Shown piece by piece: positions 52,349 to 61,820 of a stretch of DNA of 64,000 bases. The notes below the pieces were generated by a model, which was not told the origin of the DNA, searched no databases, and saw only the letters and a program-made list of their open reading frames with translations. The DNA is taken from positions 124,001 to 188,000 of the forward strand of contig NZ_LDOV01000010.1 of the NCBI RefSeq assembly GCF_001029435.1, written 5' to 3'. The translations under genes were made by a program, and so were the position numbers. This stretch comes from Photobacterium aphoticum. GTDB lineage: Bacteria > Pseudomonadota > Gammaproteobacteria > Enterobacterales > Vibrionaceae. Position 1 is the stretch's first letter, and each line of letters begins with the position of its first letter.

Positions 52349-52996
52349 TCAAAGGTTTTTCTTTCTGAATGCGGTAGGGGATATGTGAAATTTCGCTTTA
52401 AATTTCTTTGCAAAATAAGATTGGCTCTGAAAACCACATTCATAAGAGATTTGATCAATGCTCTTATGAGTCTTTTTAAGCAAAATTTTCGCGGCATTAA
52501 GGCGCTCATTGGTCAATATCTCAGTAAAAGAGGTGTTTTCCGCTTTTAACGCCCGATAAAGCGAAGCACTGGATATGTACAGTTGTGCGCATATTTCAGA
52601 GGTTGACCATTTTCTTTGTAGCTCATCGCGAATTAATGGCTGTATTTTTTCAACCACGCTGAGCGATTGGGCGTGATAGGGAGTGTCATGATGGTGTGAT
52701 TGGTCAAAATAGGCAGTAATCGCTTGTATCACCATTGATTTTGTACTTATTGATGAGCGAGACACTTCATCAATGGCCTTAATAAAATCGACGCTGATTG
52801 GTGTTGATTCTTTATTCCCACTTATTTTGTGAAGATAAATTTGTAGTGGTCTGCCATCAATACAGAAAACGTAAATGTTTACCGCCAAATGTTTTGGAAT
52901 AAATATTAATTCACCAGGTTTAAAAAACGCTAAATGTTTGTGATAGGAAATCGCACCATGACCATTAGTGGAAACAATGTGATTGCGTTTCATCAT
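52349..52996 (-). CDS. AraC-family transcriptional regulator
   Basis: 215 residues from ATG 52996 (an upstream ATG at 53062 would add 22 residues). The N-terminal half is a cupin-like region (GAISYHKHLAFFKPGELIFIPK). The C-terminal double helix-turn-helix at about 115-213 shows WSTSEICAQLYISSASLYRALKAENTSF and SIDQISYECGFQSQSYFAKKFKAKFHISPTAFRKK. The start overlaps the end of the EAL gene by 32 nt, so the two are co-transcribed and probably act together. Target unknown. Confidence 0.82.
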   Translation of the reverse strand: MMKRNHIVSTNGHGAISYHKHLAFFKPGELIFIPKHLAVNIYVFCIDGRPLQIYLHKISGNKESTPISVDFIKAIDEVSRSSISTKSMVIQAITAYFDQSHHHDTPYHAQSLSVVEKIQPLIRDELQRKWSTSEICAQLYISSASLYRALKAENTSFTEILTNERLNAAKILLKKTHKSIDQISYECGFQSQSYFAKKFKAKFHISPTAFRKKNL

Positions 52997-53798
52997 GCTC
53001 TGCTTGCTGTAGCGTGATGTCCCATTGAGTGTGATGGGTCTGGTTTTGAATAAGTTTTTCATTACTGGATTTTTGTGTCTTGTTCTCGATGTCATCCCAA
53101 CGCTTCGGGAAACTGAAATAATAGCCTTGAGCCAGGGCTTTCACACCTGCAATCAAATCATTTTCGAAACTGGTTTCGATACCTTCAAAAATAAGTCCCA
53201 TTTCAGCGAATGGAGACAGAGTAAAGGCTAAGGCGCGCAAGCTGTCGATATCTTGATAATGGTGCAAGAAAGTCTTGTCTATCTTAATGAAATCCCAAGG
53301 AATAACACCTAGTGTGTCGTTCGCTTCAGCTAAGTCACGGTGGTAGTCATCCAGCCAGATCATGATGCCCGCTTCTTTCAATTGCTTGATATGTTTCTGT
53401 AATAACGACGATTCACAGTTTGTATCAATCATCGTAATTTCTATCGCATAAGGCAGACAAGAAAAATCAACGAGCTGTTGAATGAAATGGGCATCAAGTA
53501 GTGTTGATAATGGAATGTTAATGGATACAGGTGCTGCTAATGCTTCCAGATTTGCCACATAGTTTAACTGACAAATAGATAACAACTTTATGAATTCGTT
53601 ATCTATATTTGCGAAGAAATCTTCACTGCTGTACTGATCGCCAGATTGCGATTCTACTTGAGACAGGACTTCATAATAGACTGTGGCATTTGTCTTTGGT
53701 TGATAAATTGGCTGAAATAAAAAACGCATTTTAACAGATGATTGTTCTGTAAAAATATCAACACCATCGCTATGTGGAAAAAAGCTATAGTTTTTCAA
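52965..53798 (-). CDS. EAL-domain protein with atypical loop 6
   Basis: 277 residues from TTG 53798; ATG 53729 is an alternative and neither has a strong ribosome site. An EAL domain runs from about 25 to 245. Candidate metal and catalytic residues are present: Glu in YYEVLSQ, Asn in SINIPL, Glu in IEITMID, Asp-Asp in WLDDYHRD, Lys in FIKIDKTF, Glu in FEGIET and Gln in ALAQGYYFS. The loop-6 DDFGTG consensus is replaced by DDYHRD, and the terminal ~30 residues are polar. It may be a weak c-di-GMP phosphodiesterase or a sensor. Overlaps the AraC gene. Confidence 0.8.
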   Translation of the reverse strand: MKNYSFFPHSDGVDIFTEQSSVKMRFLFQPIYQPKTNATVYYEVLSQVESQSGDQYSSEDFFANIDNEFIKLLSICQLNYVANLEALAAPVSINIPLSTLLDAHFIQQLVDFSCLPYAIEITMIDTNCESSLLQKHIKQLKEAGIMIWLDDYHRDLAEANDTLGVIPWDFIKIDKTFLHHYQDIDSLRALAFTLSPFAEMGLIFEGIETSFENDLIAGVKALAQGYYFSFPKRWDDIENKTQKSSNEKLIQNQTHHTQWDITLQQAEHDETQSHCFH

Positions 53799-54295
53799 TT
53801 AAAAGTACCAGCGCATAAGAACCCTATAAAAGAGCCGCGCACTTTATATCAGCCGTATCCGCTTTGCCATATGTATTTTTCGAATTTCCAGAAAATGATG
53901 AAATCGTCATAATGCTGTCAATAAACTGTCAGCCTGGCAATTTTTTGAATTTACTGGGTGGTGATTAAGTTTATGAATAATAAGAAGTAAATATACTTAC
54001 AGCCTTCTCTTTATTTTCTTTTGAATTTCTCTTTAATTAGCGCTGTAAGAAAATTCCTACGCGTGCGCTTTGTGAGGGGGATATGCGCTTATTTTACGTG
54101 AGTGCGCCAACGACACCTTAGCAATGATCACCAATTGTGCCCGCATTCACAAAACGACGGAAAAGGGAGGGGGGCGTAGGCGGAAGGAGGATGCTCATTC
54201 TAGGGGGTAGGAGGTACCTTGAGGGTATACCAACAAGTCACAACGATATTGTGACAATCAAACAATAGATACAACAAGAACAAGGGATGAATGGA
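53799..54295. promoter_or_regulatory. malE1 promoter region with MalT-like boxes and a palindrome
   Basis: AT-rich up to 54060. Then GGGGGCGTAG (54170-54179), six bases, GGAGGATG (54186-54193), and GGGGGTAGGAGG at about 54203-54214: a MalT-type array oriented towards malE1. Between this and the gene lies the perfect palindrome GTCACAA-N5-TTGTGAC (54237-54255), a possible operator or 5' hairpin. Confidence 0.6.
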
Positions 54296-55480
54296 ATGAA
54301 GCGTATTACCAAAACTTTTGCTCTGTGTACCCTAACGGCAGCAATGGCGTTTCCAATGGCAGCATCGGCTATGCAGGAAGGCGAAATTCTGATCTGGATT
54401 AACGGTGACAAAGGCTACGAAGGTCTGGCAGAAGTCGGCCGTCAGTTTGAAGAAGACACGGGCGTTGCGGTAAAAGTGCAGTACCCAGAATCTTTGGAAG
54501 CCAAGTTCCAGCAGGTTGCGGCAACAGGCGGTGGCCCTGACGTGATTTTCTGGGCGCACGACCGTTTCGGTGGGTATGCAAAAGCCGGTCTATTGAAAGA
54601 GATCAAACCGTCTCAGGAATTCAAAGACAAGTTGGTGGACTTCAGCTGGGATGCAGTAACGTATGAAGGCAAGTTGGTGGGCTACCCAATTGCACTTGAA
54701 TCCCCATCGTTGATTTACAACAAAGACCTACTGCCTGAGCCACCAAAGACATGGGAAGAGTTGTACGCCATTGAAAAAGCCATGGCAGCAAAAGGCAAGA
54801 AAGCCATCATGTGGGATGTGAAGAATGCGTACTTCACATGGCCAATGATTTCAGCAAACGGTGGCTACGCGTTTAAGAAAACAGACACCGGTTTTGACGG
54901 CACGCAAATTGGTATTAACAATGAAGCGGGTGTAGCCGGTCTTTCCTTCCTGGTGGATTTGGTGAAGAAGGGCGTTGTGAACCCAGATATGGACTACGCC
55001 GTTTCTGAAGCAGAATTTAACAAAGGCAACGTGGCAATGACCATTAACGGTCCTTGGTCATGGGGCAACTTGGAAAAATCCAATATTAACTATGGTGTTT
55101 CTGTCTTCCCAACGCTGGATGGCGGTAAGTCAAACCCATTTGTTGGCGTATTGAGTGCCGGTATCAATGCCGCGAGCCCGAACCAGGATTTGGTGGTGGA
55201 GTTTCTGGAAAACTACCTGATCACAGATGAAGGTCTGGCGAAAGTGAATGATGATAAACCACTGGGTGCGGTCACCCTGAAATCATTCCAAAATGTGTTG
55301 GCAAAAGACAGCCGTATTGCTGCCACCATGCAGAATGCGGAAGATGGCGAAATCATGCCAAACATTCCTGAAATGACACCGTACTGGTTCGCAGAAGGTG
55401 CGGCAATTGAAAACGCCATGCTGGGTCGCCAGACAGTAAAAGAAGCGCTAGATACCGCCGCTGATCAAATTCGCAAGTAA
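54296..55480 (+). CDS. malE: Maltose/maltodextrin-binding protein (first MalE)
   Basis: 394 residues from ATG 54296, with AAGGGA about 10 nt upstream; the ATG at 54287 overlaps that ribosome site. Signal peptide ends ASA before [16 protein letters not shown]. The two-lobe periplasmic binding protein shows [56 protein letters not shown] and [19 protein letters not shown], as in E. coli MalE. No permease is adjacent. It precedes a GH133-type enzyme after an internal hairpin. A clearly diverged paralogue lies at 61821. Confidence 0.93.
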   Translation: MKRITKTFALCTLTAAMAFPMAASAMQEGEILIWINGDKGYEGLAEVGRQFEEDTGVAVKVQYPESLEAKFQQVAATGGGPDVIFWAHDRFGGYAKAGLLKEIKPSQEFKDKLVDFSWDAVTYEGKLVGYPIALESPSLIYNKDLLPEPPKTWEELYAIEKAMAAKGKKAIMWDVKNAYFTWPMISANGGYAFKKTDTGFDGTQIGINNEAGVAGLSFLVDLVKKGVVNPDMDYAVSEAEFNKGNVAMTINGPWSWGNLEKSNINYGVSVFPTLDGGKSNPFVGVLSAGINAASPNQDLVVEFLENYLITDEGLAKVNDDKPLGAVTLKSFQNVLAKDSRIAATMQNAEDGEIMPNIPEMTPYWFAEGAAIENAMLGRQTVKEALDTAADQIRK

Positions 55481-55498
55481 AGCATTATTAACAACCAT

Positions 55499-55532
55499 TG
55501 CGCAATTCTCACCCAGAGGATTGCGCATTTTT
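55499..55532 (+). terminator. Hairpin with T-tract between malE1 and GH133 gene
   Basis: Stem TGCGCAAT / ATTGCGCA with a 13-nt loop and T5. It probably gives partial termination so that MalE is made in excess of the enzyme. Confidence 0.7.
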
Positions 55533-55571
55533 GTGCGTGCAGTGTGAGCACGCCAAGTGTAAGGATAGGGT

Positions 55572-58385
55572 ATGAGTCATATGGACGTAGCGCCATTTTC
55601 TGAGCAGCTGTATGTAAAAGGCACATTTAATGGTTGGGGTGACGATACCCCAATGGCTTACGTAGGTAACGGTGTCTATCAGGCCGTGGTTTGCCTGTCA
55701 GCGGATGCGCACAGTTTTAAAATTACCGATCAGCAGGGAACAGAAGATCTGTGCTTTGCGGCTGATCAATACAAAGCGGTTGACTGTTTCCTTGCACAAC
55801 CACAAGTGGTGATCCCGGCTAAAGGGATTGGTAATGATTTGGTCTTCCACGCACCAGAAACCGGTCTGTACACCGTACAACTCGCGGTGGCTGATGATGC
55901 TTTGCGTATGACCATCGATAAAGGTGGCGATAATGCCGAAGAGGAAGCTGCCCGTACGTTAATGGCGTTCTCTTTCGATGTGGCCGCCAACAAGCAGTCA
56001 CTGGCTGGTAAAGGCGGTGCGGTATTGGCCCCATCGGCATTGTTTGATGCCTTGGCGATTACGTTAGATAGCAGTGCGTCGTTTGTGTTTGGTGATAACG
56101 TAGATGGTTACTACGAAGGTACTACGCACGGTTTTGTCGCTGCGGGTAAATACCGCCATAAGCAAGGCTGGTATCTGGGCACATTTGCCACTTTCGTTGA
56201 TGGTGAACTGAACGCGAAACCGGATGCTGCGCAGGCACAATTGTTCCCATACGGGATCACCCATACGTATCAGCACGCCAAGACGCAAGCGGATGAAACA
56301 CTGATGCTGTTCTCTGGCCTGCATTCTGGCGAGCGCAATGCCGCGATCACCGTGCGTGCAGACCAACCGGCGATGTTGGCGATTGCCCCGCAATTGAACC
56401 TAGCCATTAGCGCGTCTGAAGTGACGGCTTTTGAACGTGGCGTGGTGTATGCACTGGCTCCTGAATTGCGTCAGGCTGGCACTCCATCGTTTATTGCGCT
56501 GACAGCCGACACCGGCTTTGATTTTGAAGAAACCACATTTGCTGATACGCCAGCACTGAAAGAGCAGGCTTTCTTCAGTGGCCACCATGTTAAACCGGTT
56601 GTACGCAGCAAGCAGGCCACCAACAGCATGACGCTGTACATGGCCTTTGCGGAAACCGCAGAAGCGGCGATTGCACAGGCAACACGTCTGCTAGATAACG
56701 ACGGCGTGACAGTCCATCAGCAGCAAGTGTATGACATGCTGACCCATTCTTACCTGTGGACATCTGACATGGTATACAACCGTGCACTGATGTGGGCGAA
56801 AGCGGCGGGTAAGGTGTTTGTATCTAGCGAGTACGGCAAAGGCATTTGGGCCGGCTTGCCATGGTTTAAAGACTGCTGGGGCCGTGATTCGTTCATCGCC
56901 GTACCGGGTATCACGTTAGTGAACGGTGATTTTGATGACGCGAAAACCATCATTGATAACTTTGCACAAATGCAGATGCAAGATGCCGCTGACATTAACT
57001 ACGGCCGTATTCCAAACCGTGTAACCAGTAAGACCAACATGATTTACAACACTACTGACGGTACGCCGTGGATGGTGCGTGAAGTGTGGGATTACTTACG
57101 TTATAGCGGCGATGCGGATTATGCTAAGTCGATTTACCCTGTGGTACAGACGTACATCGACGGGATCGAGAAACACTATCTGGATGTCTATGGGCTGATG
57201 ACGCACCGCGATCCGGATACGTGGATGGACGCTAAACTGGAAGGCCGTCTGCCGTGGTCTGCCCGTGGCGATCGTGCCAACGACATTCAGGCACTGTGGT
57301 ACACCAGCTTGCTGGTGGCGGTTGAGCTAGCCAAACTGACCGGTGATGAGGCGAACGCTGAGCGCTACCGAGTGATGGCTGAGCAAGTGAAAGCCAGCTT
57401 CCAGTTAATGTTCTGGGATACCGACAGTCAGTTACTGGCTGACCGACTGCATGCCGATAACCGCCGTGATTTGCAGGTACGTACCAACCAGCTGATGACG
57501 CTGACCGTACCGTTTGATAACTCACTGCTGGATAAGACCGTGGGTGCCAAAGTGGTGAAAAATGCGGTGAGTGAGCTGCTGTTCCCATGGGGGATCACGT
57601 CGCTGTCTCAGCACGATCCGATTTTCCACCCATACCACGCGAACCGTGAGGAATACCACAAAGATGCCGCCTACCATAACGGCACCATTTGGGGCTGGAA
57701 CGCCGGCTTTACGGTATCGAGTTTGGTGGAATACGGTTATGCGGATTTTGCCTACCAGTTGACTCAGAACTTGGCAGAGCAAATCCTGTACATTGGTCAT
57801 CGTGGCACCATGAGTGAAAACCTGGATGCATTCTTGAATGCCGAAGGCAAAGTGACCACATCGGGTACGTACGCACAGGCATGGTCAGTGTCTGAGTTTA
57901 CCCGTAACGGTTACCAAGACTACATGGGCTTTAAGCCAAACTTGCTGGATCACAAAGTAACGTTCGCACCTTGTCTGCCAAGCGTGTGGACACAGGCACA
58001 AACGACCCTGCGTTTTGGCGAGAACAATGGTTTGGTTGTCGACTTCCAGAAAGTGGAAGAGAAGCAGGTGTTCATGGTGTCTGTGGCATCCGAAGCCGCT
58101 ATCACGATTGACTGCGTGTTGATGGATAACCTGAAAGCCAAACATTGTGTGAGCCTTGCCGCGAGCACTACGCCAATCTGTGTGGAGTTTGATCCGGTAA
58201 CAGCAACCTGTACGGTGGACGGTGAGGCGGTGGCAATGACCTGTGTGCAGCCAAGCTTTAGCCTGGAAATCGGCGAGTTGCAGTTTGCGACGCCAGCAGT
58301 TAACCAGTCATTCCCAATGTTAAATGGCCAGCACGTGTTGCAGCTGGCTGTTGAGCAGTCTGGCTTGGTGAATGCGGCCGATTAA
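55572..58385 (+). CDS. GH133-type amylo-alpha-1,6-glucosidase with N-terminal starch-binding-like domain
   Basis: 937 residues, no signal peptide. Residues about 10-120 resemble a CBM48/pullulanase-type module (LYVKGTFNGWGDDTPM, GVYQAVVCL, HSFKITD). The next beta-rich part (about 130-375) precedes an (alpha/alpha)6 domain at about 385-790: GIWAGLPWFKDCWGRDSFIAVPG, the ADINYGRIPNRV segment, DGTPWMVREVWDYLRYSG, RDPDTWMDAKLEG and YHNGTIWGWNAGF. These are glycogen debranching C-terminal (GDE_C) features with candidate catalytic acids in CWGRDS and DTWMDAK. A C-terminal beta domain follows. It likely trims alpha-1,6 branches of imported dextrins. Ribosome site AAGGA. Confidence 0.82.
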   Translation: MSHMDVAPFSEQLYVKGTFNGWGDDTPMAYVGNGVYQAVVCLSADAHSFKITDQQGTEDLCFAADQYKAVDCFLAQPQVVIPAKGIGNDLVFHAPETGLYTVQLAVADDALRMTIDKGGDNAEEEAARTLMAFSFDVAANKQSLAGKGGAVLAPSALFDALAITLDSSASFVFGDNVDGYYEGTTHGFVAAGKYRHKQGWYLGTFATFVDGELNAKPDAAQAQLFPYGITHTYQHAKTQADETLMLFSGLHSGERNAAITVRADQPAMLAIAPQLNLAISASEVTAFERGVVYALAPELRQAGTPSFIALTADTGFDFEETTFADTPALKEQAFFSGHHVKPVVRSKQATNSMTLYMAFAETAEAAIAQATRLLDNDGVTVHQQQVYDMLTHSYLWTSDMVYNRALMWAKAAGKVFVSSEYGKGIWAGLPWFKDCWGRDSFIAVPGITLVNGDFDDAKTIIDNFAQMQMQDAADINYGRIPNRVTSKTNMIYNTTDGTPWMVREVWDYLRYSGDADYAKSIYPVVQTYIDGIEKHYLDVYGLMTHRDPDTWMDAKLEGRLPWSARGDRANDIQALWYTSLLVAVELAKLTGDEANAERYRVMAEQVKASFQLMFWDTDSQLLADRLHADNRRDLQVRTNQLMTLTVPFDNSLLDKTVGAKVVKNAVSELLFPWGITSLSQHDPIFHPYHANREEYHKDAAYHNGTIWGWNAGFTVSSLVEYGYADFAYQLTQNLAEQILYIGHRGTMSENLDAFLNAEGKVTTSGTYAQAWSVSEFTRNGYQDYMGFKPNLLDHKVTFAPCLPSVWTQAQTTLRFGENNGLVVDFQKVEEKQVFMVSVASEAAITIDCVLMDNLKAKHCVSLAASTTPICVEFDPVTATCTVDGEAVAMTCVQPSFSLEIGELQFATPAVNQSFPMLNGQHVLQLAVEQSGLVNAAD

Positions 58386-58416
58386 TCGAGTACGCCTTCT
58401 GCGATAAACGACAATG

Positions 58417-58446
58417 AAAAAGCGCTGATGACTCAGCGCTTTTTTT
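58417..58446 (+). terminator. Intrinsic terminator after the GH133 gene
   Basis: Stem AGCGCTGA / TCAGCGCT with a TGAC loop and T7, preceded by A5. Confidence 0.9.
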
Positions 58447-58533
58447 ATGGAAGTGAGATGTCCCTCAGTGAAGAGGAAAACTGGTTATCGAAATCCGACA
58501 TCACGTGTCGATATTGAGTACGTGTGATTCCAG

Positions 58534-58719
58534 CTATTGGTCATCGTCCAAATAGGTACGCCCTTCTAAGGAGTAGGGACCCTGATCATCATACAGGTTA
58601 CTGCGCCCTCTCAGACGGCTCAGTTTAATTTCCAGAGACTTAGCCTCCTGATAATTCCCTTCCTGATAGGCAAGGTAAATGCGCTGTTCGATATCCTCAA
58701 TTCTGTCATGGTTGCTCAT
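58534..58719 (-). CDS. Small acidic hypothetical protein
   Basis: 61 residues with a good ribosome site (GGAGG, 7-nt spacing) before ATG 58719. The N-terminal half is a charged helix (DRIEDIEQRIYLAYQEGNYQEAKSLEIKLSRL), TPR-like in spacing; the tail is Asp/Tyr-rich (DDQGPYSLEGRTYLDDDQ). No family recognised. Monocistronic between convergent-facing units. Confidence 0.65.
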   Translation of the reverse strand: MSNHDRIEDIEQRIYLAYQEGNYQEAKSLEIKLSRLRGRSNLYDDQGPYSLEGRTYLDDDQ

Positions 58720-58964
58720 GGCTTATCCTCCATATCGCGTCAATATGGCCGAGACGGGTAACGAGTAAGATGACGGTCATGGCAACAGCGTGATTGTCCA
58801 TCATTGATAAAGAACCACGCTGTTTACCCTCTTATTGTGAGTGTAGGAAGGGATAAGACACACTTCCAGCCTGCACAAAGGACTAGTACGAAGAGAAGTC
58901 TCGTTGCGATCACTGATTGATCATTGATTATCTGGGCACAGCTTGCTTATCGGTGGTTTTTCCT

Positions 58965-59891
58965 TTATTTGGTCGCGAAACAAGTATGCCCGTTCGTGAA
59001 GCAATACTGTAAGAAAGCTGGAAAGCGTGCTGCCCATGCACTTTCACTGTGAATCCCCTCGTGATCCACATCGAACCGACAATTGACCGCCGGACTCAGT
59101 TGCTGTAACTGATCGGCGATATCGACCGCTAAGTCATAGTACAGTGCAGGAAACGCCGGATTGCTTGGGTCGCTGCTCTCATTGGTGCCGATGTCCATGT
59201 AGATCTTAACCGGCCAATCCATCAAGAAGTCGCGGGACGTGGCGGCGATCAACGTTTTCATGGCGGTTTCTGCAAACCAGAATGCTGGTGAGAACACACC
59301 CGCTTGAGAGAATGTCTCTGGGTAGGTCAGCAGGGCATAAAGGCTGATAAAGCCGCCCATGGAGCTACCTGCAATCGTGGTGTGTTCGCGGTCGGGTAGG
59401 GTGCGGTAGTGCTGATCAATGTAGGGTTTCAGAGTGTCAATCAAGAAACGGCAATAGGCATTTCCTTCGCCACCTTGCGCAATGGCTGATTCCGACCAGT
59501 TTGCCAGTGCCGGTTGAGGCTCATACGGCCAGGGGGAATACTCATCGCGACGGCCAAACTGTTCCCGATCTGAACTGCAATCAACAGCGACCAGAATCGC
59601 ACCGCTGAAATCATTTTGTTGCTGCAAAGCATCGAGGTGCTCACCAGCTTGCCAGCTCATGCCGGAAATACACAAATGGGGTTCAAACACGTTTTGCCCG
59701 TCATGCATGTAAATCACCGGATAATGGCGCGCTTCCTCGGCATAGTCAGCAGGCAGGTAAATGCGCACCGTACGGGTTTTGTTGAGTTGTGGCATGGCAA
59801 AGTGCGGCAGGATAACCATGCGCGTCGGATCATACTGTTTGATGCGAGGATCAAACGAAGTCGGTAAGGCAAAGCGGTGCGCAGTTGTCAT
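58965..59891 (-). CDS. Esterase D-type alpha/beta hydrolase
   Basis: 308 residues from ATG 59891 (a start at 59903 would add four). No signal peptide. It has the Esterase_D/Fes fold: RIYLPADYAEEARHYPVIYMHDGQNVF, nucleophile Ser in IAGSSMGGFISLYALLTYP, acid region YMDIGTNESSD and a final HEGIHSESAWAARF with the catalytic His. Such enzymes cleave siderophore, feruloyl or acetyl esters. Next to malK, deacetylation of an imported sugar is possible but unproven. It sits behind the malK terminator. Confidence 0.82.
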   Translation of the reverse strand: MTTAHRFALPTSFDPRIKQYDPTRMVILPHFAMPQLNKTRTVRIYLPADYAEEARHYPVIYMHDGQNVFEPHLCISGMSWQAGEHLDALQQQNDFSGAILVAVDCSSDREQFGRRDEYSPWPYEPQPALANWSESAIAQGGEGNAYCRFLIDTLKPYIDQHYRTLPDREHTTIAGSSMGGFISLYALLTYPETFSQAGVFSPAFWFAETAMKTLIAATSRDFLMDWPVKIYMDIGTNESSDPSNPAFPALYYDLAVDIADQLQQLSPAVNCRFDVDHEGIHSESAWAARFPAFLQYCFTNGHTCFATK

Positions 59892-59918
59892 GAGGGGATC
59901 CATCCAAAATTTTTCGAC

Positions 59919-59946
59919 AAAAAAAGCGCGGGATAGGCCGCGCTTT
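59919..59946 (-). terminator. Intrinsic terminator of malK
   Basis: Minus-strand stem AAAGCGCGG / CCGCGCTTT with a 6-nt loop and a T7 tract, 28 nt before the esterase start. Confidence 0.85.
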
Positions 59947-60008
59947 CGGTTCGCTTGCGAGGTGTTGCAAGCGGTTAGGGGGAAAGGTTGTGAGTCGTAT
60001 TGCCGACG

Positions 60009-61118
60009 TTATACACCTGGCTCTTGGTACAAACGGCGACACGCCTGACCATTGCTGTGGAACAAGTGACAGCGGTGCGCGGGAATGCCCACTTTGAACT
60101 TGTCGCCTGCTTCTACGTCTAGGGTGTCTGGACGGCGGTAAATGAAGTCCGCATCCATGTGATCCAGGTTGATGTACGCTTGTGTTTCGTAACCCAGCTT
60201 TTCAACCACTTGAATAGTGCCTTCGATGCACGCTTCACCTTCAGAACACGGTACCAAGTGCTCAGGGCGAATACCCAGAGACATGCGGTCGCCTTTGGTG
60301 ACAGAAGTGCCATCGACTGGGATCCAGAAGCTGTTGCCATCGGCCAGCTGCACCATCACGCGTTCTGCTTCGACTTCCTCAATGAACACGCTCATGAAGT
60401 TCATCTTTGGTGAACCGATGAAGCCTGCCACAAAACGGTTTTGTGGGTAGTGGTACAGCTCCAGAGGCTTACCGACCTGAGACACGTAACCGCCATCAAG
60501 TACAACGATCTTTTGTGCCATGGTCATCGCTTCGATCTGATCGTGCGTCACGTAGATCATGGTGCAGCCTAATTGCTTGTGCAGTTTGGCAATTTCAATA
60601 CGCATTTGAACACGCAGTGCTGCATCAAGGTTAGAGAGCGGTTCATCTAACAAGAAGACGTTTGGCTGAGAAACCAGCGTACGGCCGATAGCGACACGCT
60701 GGCGCTGACCGCCTGATAGTGCTTTGGGTTTACGCTCCAGTAAGTGACCAAGCTGTAGGATGTCTGCAGCGTGATCAACACGGCGTTTGATTTCCCCTTT
60801 GTCTGCTTTTGCCAGCTTCATGCCGAAAGACATGTTATCGAACAAGTTGAGATGCGGGTAAAGGGCGTAAGATTGGAACACCATGCCGACCCCTCGTTCA
60901 GAAGGGGGCACGTCATTCATGCGTTGGTCGCCGATGAACAAGTCGCCTGATGTGATGTCTTCCAAACCCGCGATACAGCGTAGCAGCGTTGATTTACCAC
61001 AGCCTGATGGGCCGACGAAAACAACGAATTCGCCTTCTGCAATATCGAGATCAACGTTTTTGGAAATCAGGTTATCTCCATATGCTTTACATACATTTCG
61101 TAAAGTGACACTCGTCAT
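60009..61118 (-). CDS. malK: Maltodextrin ABC transporter ATPase MalK
   Basis: 369 residues. Nucleotide-binding domain: Walker [10 protein letters not shown] (36-44), Q-loop [11 protein letters not shown], signature [13 protein letters not shown], Walker [14 protein letters not shown] and switch His in [10 protein letters not shown]. The C-terminal OB-type regulatory domain shows [23 protein letters not shown] and HRCHLF. It energises the MalFGK2 importer with the divergent malE2-malF genes; no MalT gene is in the window. Start ATG 61118. Confidence 0.95.
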   Translation of the reverse strand: MTSVTLRNVCKAYGDNLISKNVDLDIAEGEFVVFVGPSGCGKSTLLRCIAGLEDITSGDLFIGDQRMNDVPPSERGVGMVFQSYALYPHLNLFDNMSFGMKLAKADKGEIKRRVDHAADILQLGHLLERKPKALSGGQRQRVAIGRTLVSQPNVFLLDEPLSNLDAALRVQMRIEIAKLHKQLGCTMIYVTHDQIEAMTMAQKIVVLDGGYVSQVGKPLELYHYPQNRFVAGFIGSPKMNFMSVFIEEVEAERVMVQLADGNSFWIPVDGTSVTKGDRMSLGIRPEHLVPCSEGEACIEGTIQVVEKLGYETQAYINLDHMDADFIYRRPDTLDVEAGDKFKVGIPAHRCHLFHSNGQACRRLYQEPGV

Positions 61119-61820
61119 CGAGCCTATCCTCTCAGTTTATTGTTGCCTGCAAGGCGCATGATATTCATGCATGACCTTGCGGGTAAAGAATTTTTCCCAG
61201 ATACCCTGTGCGACGTAATGCGCTATCAGCAACTGTATATAAGCTGTTGTTATTTGCTTGGGGTAACGCACTGCCTTTTTACCTCTTATTTACCGTTTGT
61301 TTACGGCGTGGGTAAAAAAAGGGTAGCGACGGAGTAGGAAATAAAACCGCGCTACCTGATCAACGCTGTCTTATTTACTTCCCCGAAAATAAGACGGCAC
61401 GATTATCAAAACGAAGTGGTTACTGTGAAAGTGACAACCAGCCTAAGCAAGTGCATCTTCAACTACCCAATGGGTATGGTTGTATTTTTACAAAGGTATG
61501 CCAGAGAAACATCCTCCTAATGCGAAATTAATTGGGGGGATGAGGGGGGGATGAGTACTTAGATCACACTTTGTAGGTCTCAGAGCTGAACGCAATTTTT
61601 ATTCTCAGTAATATGTGCAGCGTATCACAATCACGCATCGGAATTAGATCTGTGTCACTACTGAAAACGACGAAGATCACGCTTTTGTTTCTTGGTGGCA
61701 GGGGGCGTAGGGGGCAGGATGATGCCTTATACCTATGACTAATGGATTATAGACCATGCAAGTAGTGCTATAGCCGTATTCTGTAGCACGCTCACATAAC
61801 AATCATTAAGGATGTTAATA
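61119..61820. promoter_or_regulatory. Divergent malK/malE2 promoter region with MalT-like boxes
   Basis: 702 bp without a gene. Two clusters are visible: 61510-61555 (CATCCTCC, then two GGGGATGAG copies) nearer malK, and 61701-61724 (GGGGGCGTAG, six bases, GGATGATG) nearer malE2, followed by a -10-like TATACCTATGACT at 61729. The layout parallels the MalT-controlled malK-malE region of E. coli. CRP sites were not convincing. Confidence 0.65.

Noticed and set aside
61560-61690. CRP sites in the malK-malE2 region
   Set aside because: Only half-sites such as TCACA were found; no TGTGA-N6-TCACA pair within tolerance.
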